Source: Bacteroidota bacterium (lineage in GTDB: Bacteria; Bacteroidota; Bacteroidia; Bacteroidales; FEN-979). From it: 7,870 bases of DNA. Location of the stretch: assembly GCA_026391755.1 (NCBI GenBank), contig JAPLDN010000018.1:1-7870 (forward strand), given 5' to 3'. Below the pieces are notes generated by a model. That model was not told the DNA's origin, did not search any database, and saw only the letters and a program-made list of their open reading frames with translations. Of this stretch, positions 1 to 5,185 are shown piece after piece; the first letter of the stretch is position 1; each line of letters starts with the position of its first letter. The position numbers and the translations under genes are program-made.

Positions 1-17
1 ATATATATTAATTTGTG

Positions 18-49
18 CAAATGTAATACGGAAATCAATTAAATTCAAA
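18..49 (-). promoter_or_regulatory. Leftward Bacteroidota-type promoter for a gene off the left edge
   Basis: Read on the minus strand, a TTTG (46-49) is followed after exactly 20 bases by TACATTTG (18-25). This matches the known Bacteroidota sigma-factor pattern of a -33 TTTG and a -7 TAnnTTTG. Transcription would start near base 10-13 and run left out of the window, so the controlled gene is not visible. It is divergent from the tRNA promoter. The -7 element overlaps a short inverted repeat, ATTTG-TG-CAAAT (11-22), which is too short to call an operator. Confidence 0.55.
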
Positions 50-148
50 AAAAAGATTCATCTGATTTTTGATGCTGCTGACAATTGGGGTTTCCCGCAC
101 AGGATTCCACGTCCCAAATGCCTTCTCTAAAACAAGGTGATAAATTGT

Positions 149-179
149 TTTGCAGAATTCAATACATTTTGTAATTTTG
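149..179 (+). promoter_or_regulatory. Bacteroidota-type promoter of the tRNA-Glu gene
   Basis: A TTTG (149-152) and a TAATTTTG (172-179, fitting TAnnTTTG) are separated by 19 bases, the spacing expected for the primary sigma factor of Bacteroidota. The predicted transcription start is around 183-187, which leaves roughly 11-15 bases of 5' leader before the mature tRNA end at 198. The position and quality of both elements make this the likely promoter of the tRNA. Confidence 0.65.
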
Positions 180-197
180 CACTCCCAAAAAGACTTT

Positions 198-269
198 GGC
201 CCGTTCGTCTAGGGGTTAGGACGTCAGGTTTTCATCCTGGTAACAGGGGTTCGATTCCCCTACGGGCTA
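198..269 (+). tRNA. tRNA-Glu (anticodon UUC)
   Basis: The sequence folds into a complete cloverleaf. The acceptor stem pairs 198-204 with 262-268 (seven pairs, the first G-U). The D stem pairs GTCT (207-210) with GGAC (219-222). The anticodon stem pairs 224-228 with 236-240, and its seven-base loop carries TTC at 231-233. The T stem pairs 245-249 with 257-261 around TTCGATT. The anticodon UUC reads GAA and GAG, and the D arm and variable loop closely resemble bacterial tRNA-Glu. Base 269 (A) is the discriminator. The next bases are CTG, so CCA is not encoded and must be added after transcription, as is common in Bacteroidota. It is transcribed as a single gene between its own promoter and a terminator. 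Confidence 0.97.
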
Positions 270-274
270 CTGGG

Positions 275-313
275 AAAAAAGCATGCAACCTCTCAGGTCT
301 GCATGCATTTTTT
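275..313. terminator. Two-way intrinsic terminator between tRNA-Glu and the acylase gene
   Basis: GCATGCA (281-287) pairs with TGCATGC (300-306). The stem continues, past one bulged C at 299, through ACCT (288-291) with AGGT (295-298) around a CTC loop. Six A lie on the left (275-280) and six T on the right (308-313), so the hairpin is followed by a U-run in both directions. It can end the tRNA transcript rightward and the acylase transcript leftward. The stop codon of the leftward gene (312-314) lies partly inside the T-run. Confidence 0.85.
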
Positions 314-1403
314 ATTTCGTCAGATCAATAATCGTTTGCACGGTTCCGTACATGCTGATACGCTTTACAGCGGCAGCCGTGAAATCGAGTTTTTTCAGGT
401 CTATCATCCGAAGGGTGTAATTTTCGTATGTTTTGAAGTAAAATACCCGGTTGCTTATATCCCTGAACGTAACCCACTGGGTGGATTCGCTTGAAACAAC
501 ATTTCCTTTTGCATCTTTATCGACAATCACACCAAACGGGATTGTGAATGAATTGATCACATGCTCGCAGAGGTTTAAATTTGATGCTGCATCGGCCTGC
601 CTTACAACAAATTTCTCGAACATCGCGAGCCTCACAAAACGACTGGGAGGACTGAGATCACCCGGTATTCCGAGCATTCCGTCTCCGTGACACGTCGGGC
701 TGAAGCTGAAACTGCCTTCCTTGATGGGTATCGGATTGGTGTTTGCCAGGCCCACATACTGCCTCAGGTTTGTATACTGCCAGGGAAGCGAGGGAGAGTT
801 GGTCATGATTCCCAGGGGATCATCATAAATATTGCAAACCCCTTTGTCATATTCAACTACGATACATCCACCATCGGCGTCATATACAATAAAATGAACG
901 GTCACGGGCATCTTCATTTTTACAGGATCAGTATACATGAAGACTTTCACCCCTTTTGTGGCAGCCCTTACCTCATCCACCGTCGAAAAATTACCAAGGA
1001 CCCAGTCGGAATAAATAATCTGGGCCAGGGCCTTGCTGCTGTCGGCCAGCGCAACGGCCTGGTACTGCATATCGCTCTCATACCATAATTCACTTATGCA
1101 TAATCCCTTTTCATTCATCCCGTCACTCAGGCCGAAATCCATACCCAGGGACGCCACTCCAATATAACCTAGTCTGGTATTCCATTTCAGCCCTGCTTTG
1201 CTCACGGGCGAAGGGCTGAAAAACGTCTTGTTACGTGGTACCACGAGAAGGTCGTAGTTCAGGTTGGTACCGAATTCCATGGAACGGGCAATGGTGATAT
1301 TGCCATCTTTGGCTGTCATCCTGAAAATGGTGCATGAGAATACATCCACGGCAGTAAAAAGACAGAAAATCCATGCCAGCATAAAAAATTTCCTTGTTTT
1401 CAT
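312..1403 (-). CDS. Exported linear amide C-N hydrolase (choloylglycine hydrolase / penicillin V acylase family)
   Basis: This is an Ntn hydrolase of 363 residues that cleaves non-peptide linear amides. Family members act on conjugated bile salts, penicillin V or acyl-homoserine lactones; the substrate here is unknown. Residues 1-23 form a signal peptide (KTRK, then a hydrophobic run) ending VFS. Cleavage there would expose Cys24, the expected nucleophile, as the first residue of CTIF. Other family landmarks are R40 in ARSMEF, DGMNEKG (94-100), TNSP with N202, GIPGDLSPPSRF with R255, and TQW near 310. Glu43 stands where Asp is more usual. An upstream in-frame ATG at 1493 would add 30 residues before the signal peptide and overlap the preceding gene by 26 bases, so I prefer the ATG at 1403. 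It is third in the NUDIX cluster, 64 bases after the unknown gene, with no promoter seen in that gap. It probably acts in the periplasm or outside the cell. Confidence 0.9.
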   Translation of the reverse strand: MKTRKFFMLAWIFCLFTAVDVFSCTIFRMTAKDGNITIARSMEFGTNLNYDLLVVPRNKTFFSPSPVSKAGLKWNTRLGYIGVASLGMDFGLSDGMNEKGLCISELWYESDMQYQAVALADSSKALAQIIYSDWVLGNFSTVDEVRAATKGVKVFMYTDPVKMKMPVTVHFIVYDADGGCIVVEYDKGVCNIYDDPLGIMTNSPSLPWQYTNLRQYVGLANTNPIPIKEGSFSFSPTCHGDGMLGIPGDLSPPSRFVRLAMFEKFVVRQADAASNLNLCEHVINSFTIPFGVIVDKDAKGNVVSSESTQWVTFRDISNRVFYFKTYENYTLRMIDLKKLDFTAAAVKRISMYGTVQTIIDLTK

Positions 1404-1467
1404 CTTCTTGGTGTTTACGGATGTTGTTAATCGGTATTCATTCCTGTTCGCGCTTTGCAGAAAAAAA

Positions 1468-2169
1468 TCATTTCCCGTTCTGACCCGCTTCATCGGCCTG
1501 GAAACGGAAACCGATGCGCTTACCTGTGGATATCGTCATCGAATCAAGCTGGGTTTGCATTTCCTGCTGGGTTACTTCCTTGAAATCTTCGAAAGGAGGC
1601 GTGAGAAGATCAAAATTAATGGTGTATGAAATACTGGAGTAAATTATTGACCGTATAGTTTTCATGTTCAGCCTGGTATGGGCAAAGTTGTTATACAGCA
1701 AGCCCACTTCACGCTTACCTTCAAGAAAATAATGATTTTCCCTGTTAACGAAAAGCCTTCCTATCAGATACCCCAAATCGTTGCTGCGGTTATATTTAAA
1801 CGAGTCGGCAAGAAAATTGAAGATCATAATATTGCCGCAATAAGACCTGAGTTTATCCTCCCGGATATAGTCGGTCTTCATCACCTCATGGTCGCGTGGG
1901 AACTCAAACACATTGGTATGCATCATAAAGATGAGTATATCGGATCCGAACCTGAGCTCAAACTGAAAATCCCCCCTGTCCCTGTATTCAAAAAGCAAGG
2001 GATATTTTGATGTCAGGACCGTCTTCGAATATAAGTTTATATAATTCTCTGATTCCTTTTTAAACTGATTGAATACTTCAAGAGTTTTAAAGTACACCTC
2101 CTGCTTAAGTGATGCTTTGCGGATAAACGCTTTAACCAGCTCAAACGGTTTAACAGATTGCGGCTCCAT
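1468..2169 (-). CDS. Conserved-looking protein of unknown function
   Basis: I do not recognise this 233-residue protein and assign no function. It has no signal peptide, membrane segment or cysteine cluster (one Cys, at 111), so it is probably cytoplasmic. Residues 8-45 look helical and rich in Lys and Glu. Residues 55-100 alternate aromatic and hydrophobic residues, suggesting beta strands (FQFELRFGSDILIFMMHTNVF). Residues 110-185 are rich in Phe, Tyr and Asn, including LGYLIGRLFVNRENHYFLEG. The tail ends with a polar, possibly flexible stretch. The ATG at 2169 lies 17 bases after the NUDIX stop codon with no Shine-Dalgarno sequence, which implies co-transcription with the NUDIX gene and probably the acylase. 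The opposite strand carries only shorter open frames, so this frame is the real gene. Codon and base use look like the neighbours. Confidence 0.8.
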   Translation of the reverse strand: MEPQSVKPFELVKAFIRKASLKQEVYFKTLEVFNQFKKESENYINLYSKTVLTSKYPLLFEYRDRGDFQFELRFGSDILIFMMHTNVFEFPRDHEVMKTDYIREDKLRSYCGNIMIFNFLADSFKYNRSNDLGYLIGRLFVNRENHYFLEGKREVGLLYNNFAHTRLNMKTIRSIIYSSISYTINFDLLTPPFEDFKEVTQQEMQTQLDSMTISTGKRIGFRFQADEAGQNGK

Positions 2170-2186
2170 AAGGTCAATTTCTTTGA

Positions 2187-2876
2187 TTATGTGTTTGCCA
2201 GGACAGATTTAATCAGCGGCTTCAGTGACTCGTAGGTATGCATAAAAATGCATGCAAGTGAATTTGCCGGGATCCAACGTGCAATTATAATCCCTTCTTC
2301 TATCTGGGGAACAAGCAGGTCAGCTGTAGTTCCTTCCATCCGGAACCATCGGGTGGTTTTTATGAACCTGCGGTCACCATTATAGTAAATATGGTATGTC
2401 AAAGGAAGTTCAGAAACCAGCTTAAGGTTTTTCAGTCCGGTTTCTTCCTTAACCTCCCTGATGGCGGCGAGGCGGGCGACCTGTAAGTTGATGTCGGTAT
2501 AACCAGGGTCAGAAGGGTTGATAAATTTACCTTTTTCGGCCTTCCTCCTGTCTTTCCCGCTTATTTTTCCCTTTGGAAGATCCCATTTCCCGTTCCTGTG
2601 GATGAACAGTATTTCTCCATGTTCGTTGAAAACCACTCCTCCTGCAGCTTCAACTGTTTCATGAAGGTTAAAAAAGACTTTTACGAGCTGGTTGAAATTA
2701 CCATCCGACCATATCGAAAGCAAGCACTTTTTGCTGCTTTTTTCAAATCCCGGTACAATTTCATTCAGTGATTTCTTCCCGGAGAACCTGACCTGGGTTT
2801 CATTATCCCGCTTATTTACCGGCCTGGTGTCGAGCAGTGTAATCAGGTTTTCATCACAATATATATCGAATTTCAT
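2187..2876 (-). CDS. NUDIX hydrolase with an interrupted Nudix box
   Basis: NUDIX enzymes hydrolyse nucleoside diphosphates linked to another group, using Mg2+ bound by the Glu residues of the Nudix box. Here the family is shown by EAAGGVVFNEHGEILFIHRNGKWDLPKG in the first half (about 76-103) and REVKEETGL (140-148). Between G103 and R140 there are about 23 residues more than the standard GX5EX7REUXEEXGU spacing. The position of the first conserved Glu holds Asp109 by forward alignment, or Gln by backward alignment. The REUXEE metal-binding half is intact. Residues 1-75 form an extra N-terminal part lacking catalytic motifs. The ATG at 2876 (229 residues) is chosen over an in-frame TTG two codons upstream. 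It is first in a leftward cluster and divergent from pyrE. The substrate cannot be read from the sequence. Confidence 0.9.
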   Translation of the reverse strand: MKFDIYCDENLITLLDTRPVNKRDNETQVRFSGKKSLNEIVPGFEKSSKKCLLSIWSDGNFNQLVKVFFNLHETVEAAGGVVFNEHGEILFIHRNGKWDLPKGKISGKDRRKAEKGKFINPSDPGYTDINLQVARLAAIREVKEETGLKNLKLVSELPLTYHIYYNGDRRFIKTTRWFRMEGTTADLLVPQIEEGIIIARWIPANSLACIFMHTYESLKPLIKSVLANT

Positions 2877-2896
2877 ATACAAACCGGTAAGAAAAA

Positions 2897-2904
2897 CAAA
2901 GTTA
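2897..2904 (-). promoter_or_regulatory. Putative -7 element for the NUDIX gene cluster
   Basis: On the minus strand this reads TAACTTTG, a fit to the Bacteroidota -7 consensus TAnnTTTG, about 20 bases before the NUDIX ATG. The start site would fall near 2890, giving a leader of about 15 bases. No good TTTG is seen at the -33 position, so this is a weaker call than the tRNA promoter. Confidence 0.45.
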
Positions 2905-2945
2905 GTAAATAGAAGAGATGAGAGGAACGGGTTTCATTTTTTATG

Positions 2946-2953
2946 TACTTTTG
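2946..2953 (+). promoter_or_regulatory. Putative -7 element for pyrE
   Basis: This reads TACTTTTG, fitting TAnnTTTG, 18 bases before the chosen pyrE ATG. The start site would be about 2958-2961, so the mRNA would have only about 5-14 bases before the ATG (2966 or 2972). No -33 TTTG is evident at the right distance. If this motif is the promoter, the longer frame opening at 2918 would begin upstream of the transcript, which argues against that start. Confidence 0.45.
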
Positions 2954-2971
2954 GGCAGTAAAATAATGTAT

Positions 2972-3607
2972 ATGATATATAAAGAAGATATCGCACTTAT
3001 CACCGCTGAACTGCTTTTAAAGATCAAAGCCGTAAAGCTGAGCCCAAAGGATCTGTTTACATGGGCATCGGGTATCAAATCCCCGATATATACCGACAAC
3101 CGGGTTACTTTATCACATCCGGAGATCAGGACATTTATACGGCAGAATTTTGTGGCTGCCATCGAGCATCTTGGTTGGGAGCCTGAACTTATCGTCGGGG
3201 TTGCAACAGGGGGAATACCCCAGGGCGCTCTGGTCGCACAGGAACTTGCCCTGCCTTTTGCTTATGTCCGTTCATCGAAAAAAGATCACGGTCTTTCCAA
3301 CCAGATCGAAGGCGAGGTCTGCAGCGGCCAGAGGGCTGTCATAGTGGAGGACCTGATCTCAACTGGTTCCAGCAGTCTTGGAGCTGTTTCAGCCCTTAAA
3401 AGTGCAGGCTGCCAGGTCAAAGGTATGCTTGCCATATTTACCTACAACCTGAGCATTGCACAGTCAAATTTTCAAAAAGAAAGCTGCCCCTTGCTAACAC
3501 TTACCGACTATGATCATCTTCTTATAAAGGCACTGGAAATAAATTACATCAATGAAGAGGACCTTCAGGTCCTGAAGGAGTTTAAAAAAGGACTCGAAAA
3601 GAAATAA
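2972..3607 (+). CDS. pyrE: Orotate phosphoribosyltransferase
   Basis: PyrE transfers ribose 5-phosphate from PRPP to orotate, giving orotidine 5'-monophosphate, the fifth step of de novo UMP synthesis in the cytoplasm. The 211-residue protein is of normal family length and appears complete. Near the N-terminus is FTWASGIKSPIYTDNR (29-44), the orotate-binding region. The flexible catalytic loop is YVRSSKKDHGLSNQIEG (98-114) with R100, K103, K104 and H106. The PRPP-binding motif is AVIVEDLISTGSSSLG (122-137) with E126 and D127. The start at 2972 gives MIYKEDIA; an in-frame ATG two codons earlier (2966) is equally possible. The ATG at 2918 would add a hydrophobic extension not expected in the family and precedes the likely promoter. 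There is no Shine-Dalgarno sequence. It is a single-gene unit, divergent from the NUDIX gene and closed by its own terminator. Confidence 0.97.
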   Translation: MIYKEDIALITAELLLKIKAVKLSPKDLFTWASGIKSPIYTDNRVTLSHPEIRTFIRQNFVAAIEHLGWEPELIVGVATGGIPQGALVAQELALPFAYVRSSKKDHGLSNQIEGEVCSGQRAVIVEDLISTGSSSLGAVSALKSAGCQVKGMLAIFTYNLSIAQSNFQKESCPLLTLTDYDHLLIKALEINYINEEDLQVLKEFKKGLEKK

Positions 3608-3639
3608 AAAAAAGCCGTCAATGAGAGACGGCTTTTTTT
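3606..3639. terminator. Two-way intrinsic terminator after pyrE
   Basis: GCCGTC (3614-3619) pairs perfectly with GACGGC (3627-3632) around a seven-base loop. Eight A (3606-3613) lie on the left and seven T (3633-3639) on the right. It starts inside the pyrE stop codon and lies 15 bases beyond the stop of the converging gene, so it can end transcription from both sides. Confidence 0.92.
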
Positions 3640-3654
3640 AATGATTTAAACAGT

Positions 3655-5157
3655 CTACCTGTCAACGATAAGTTTGTGGTTAACCACATTCCCGTCAAAT
3701 GTCAGGCGAACAATATAAATACCTTTGCTCAGGTTTGCCAGGTTGAGTTCACGCACATTAATTCCGCTGGCAAGGTCAAACTCCTCGCGAATAAAGGTGC
3801 TTCCCAGCAGATCAACGACAGTAACCTGTAATTTTACTGGTTCCTCAATATCCATTTTGATATTAATCTTTCCCGAAGCGGGATTTGGATAAATATTGCT
3901 TGACAGTATTCCATTTTCAGCAATACCTGTTATTAAAGTAGTAAAATTAAATACATCGCTCCATCCACTGGTGTCAGGAATACTGGAATCAGAAAAAGAC
4001 CGCATTCTCCAGTAGTACTTCGTATTATTGTTTAACTTTTTTGTTAAAACATAAGAAGTAAGGGAGTCGGCCAGTTTGACGTCCACGTAAACTGAACTGA
4101 AATCCGGGCTTGGATCAAGCTGTAGCTGGTATTTAACGATACCGGTTTGTTTTGTCCATTTCATGGTAGGCTTAACAGCAATATTGGTGGAATTATTTGA
4201 AGGTGAGGTAATCTTCACTTTATCGATCGTAGTAAAAGCAAAACGCGGGCACCAGTTCATGGTATCAGATATATGGCGGCCCCTGGCCCTCCAGTAATAT
4301 TTTGCTCCGAACATGGTAAACTGGGAATTCACGAAATTTGTATCTACTTCCGAACCTGAAATTACATTGACAAAACCGGTATCTGTTGCGAGCTGATATT
4401 CATACCCCAGCAAACCTTTTACTGGTTTCCATTTAAGCGTTGCATTGAGAAACTGGTCTATTGCGTTATTTAATGGAGCTGTCGGTACGATGAAACTTGT
4501 AACCGTGAAATTAAAAGCTGCTGACCACAGGCTGGTGCTCAGGTTGTGACGTGCACGAACTCTCCAGTAATATTTATACCCAAATCTAAGATTGCTTATT
4601 TTAAAAGAGTACTTTGAAGAAGCAACAGTTCCGGTATGGAACTGGGTGGAATTAAAATTTTGCGAAGTATCAACCTGGACATCGAAATATTTAATCCCGC
4701 TTATTGTTTTTCCTCCGACCTGGTTTGACCAGGTAAGTGATTGGGTTGGGCCCAAGGTGTCTTGATTTGCATTGTTTTTAGGAAAAGACAGGGTTACCTG
4801 GCTAAAGACAGTAAAGGAACGGGCAGCAGTCCATGCCGATGTCTGTCCAAGGTCAATAGCCCTGACACGCCATTTATAATTCACTCCAAACAGCAGCTCA
4901 TGGGTTGTATATCCTGTCAATAAAGTCAGTGTGGTGTCGGTGAGCTTGGTGGAATTGAAATTTGCGCTGGAATCAATCTGTACTTCGTATTTCAATCCCG
5001 TACTGCCAACGATGGCGTTCCAGGTGATTGTCACATTTGGCATCTGGTCCACAGCTTTGTCGGCCGGTGATTTCAGGGTAGGAGTATATACTTCTGTTCC
5101 AGCCATTGTGACAGCGGCAAAGAGTGAAAGCAAGAGGATAGCTAAAAATCTTTTCAT
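3655..5157 (-). CDS. Secreted fibronectin-III-like repeat protein with T9SS type A sorting domain
   Basis: This is a 500-residue exported protein with no catalytic motif that I can see. Residues 1-19 are a signal peptide (MKR, hydrophobic core, TMA cleavage site). Four fibronectin-III-like units follow at about 25-118, 121-220, 224-310 and 314-408. Each has a Pro/Asn-rich opening, a central Trp strand (such as ITWNA, LTWSN, LKWKP, MKWTK) and a closing [KY]WR[VAM]R strand. Residues 412-500 are a T9SS C-terminal domain: IYPNPASGKINI, then VVDLLG, LSKGIYIVRL and a basic end, HKLIVDR. In characterised proteins this domain directs passage through the outer membrane and is then removed, often with attachment to the cell surface. 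Binding or adhesion is a reasonable inference only. The start lies 28 bases after the BNR gene stop codon, with no promoter or Shine-Dalgarno sequence seen, so it is probably second in that operon. Confidence 0.92.
   Translation of the reverse strand: MKRFLAILLLSLFAAVTMAGTEVYTPTLKSPADKAVDQMPNVTITWNAIVGSTGLKYEVQIDSSANFNSTKLTDTTLTLLTGYTTHELLFGVNYKWRVRAIDLGQTSAWTAARSFTVFSQVTLSFPKNNANQDTLGPTQSLTWSNQVGGKTISGIKYFDVQVDTSQNFNSTQFHTGTVASSKYSFKISNLRFGYKYYWRVRARHNLSTSLWSAAFNFTVTSFIVPTAPLNNAIDQFLNATLKWKPVKGLLGYEYQLATDTGFVNVISGSEVDTNFVNSQFTMFGAKYYWRARGRHISDTMNWCPRFAFTTIDKVKITSPSNNSTNIAVKPTMKWTKQTGIVKYQLQLDPSPDFSSVYVDVKLADSLTSYVLTKKLNNNTKYYWRMRSFSDSSIPDTSGWSDVFNFTTLITGIAENGILSSNIYPNPASGKINIKMDIEEPVKLQVTVVDLLGSTFIREEFDLASGINVRELNLANLSKGIYIVRLTFDGNVVNHKLIVDR
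3934..5085 (-). repeat. Four divergent fibronectin-III-like protein repeats
   Basis: The repeats are visible in the protein rather than as clean DNA repeats. The most conserved marks are the mid-repeat strand (YEVQIDSSANFNST, FDVQVDTSQNFNST, YQLQLDPSPDFSSV, YEYQLATDTGFVNV) and the late strand (YKWRVRA, YYWRVRA, YYWRARG, YYWRMRS). Each ends in an [FV]-rich strand such as SFTV, NFTV, AFTT or NFTT. Repeats 1 and 2 are closest to each other, which suggests the more recent duplication within the gene. Confidence 0.8.
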
Positions 5158-5185
5158 ATCTGGAGTTTTATAATGTTACTGATAA

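Noticed and set aside
11..22. Inverted repeat ATTTG-TG-CAAAT as an operator
   Set aside because: Five-base arms in an AT-rich stretch are expected by chance, and one arm is part of the -7 element itself.
72..140. Tiny rightward open frame of 22 codons upstream of the tRNA
   Set aside because: It is too short to support, with no ribosome binding site, no promoter before it and no recognisable product.
198..313. tRNA-Glu as an integration (att) site for a mobile element
   Set aside because: I see no second copy of the tRNA 3' end in the window and no integrase or other mobility gene.
687..1088. Rightward open frame of 133 residues opposite the acylase gene
   Set aside because: It lies wholly antisense to a gene with clear family motifs and its translation shows no recognisable domain.
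1332..1343. Lipoprotein signal (lipobox) ending at Cys24 of the acylase
   Set aside because: VFSC fits a lipobox poorly (Phe and Ser before Cys), and this Cys aligns with the catalytic nucleophile, so ordinary signal peptidase cleavage is more likely.
1678..2010. Rightward open frame of 110 residues opposite the unknown 233-residue gene
   Set aside because: The leftward frame is longer, fits the spacing of the gene cluster and looks like a folded protein; the rightward one has no promoter or motif.
2918..2971. Longer pyrE start at 2918 adding 18 residues
   Set aside because: The extension is not expected in the family and the likely -7 element lies within it.
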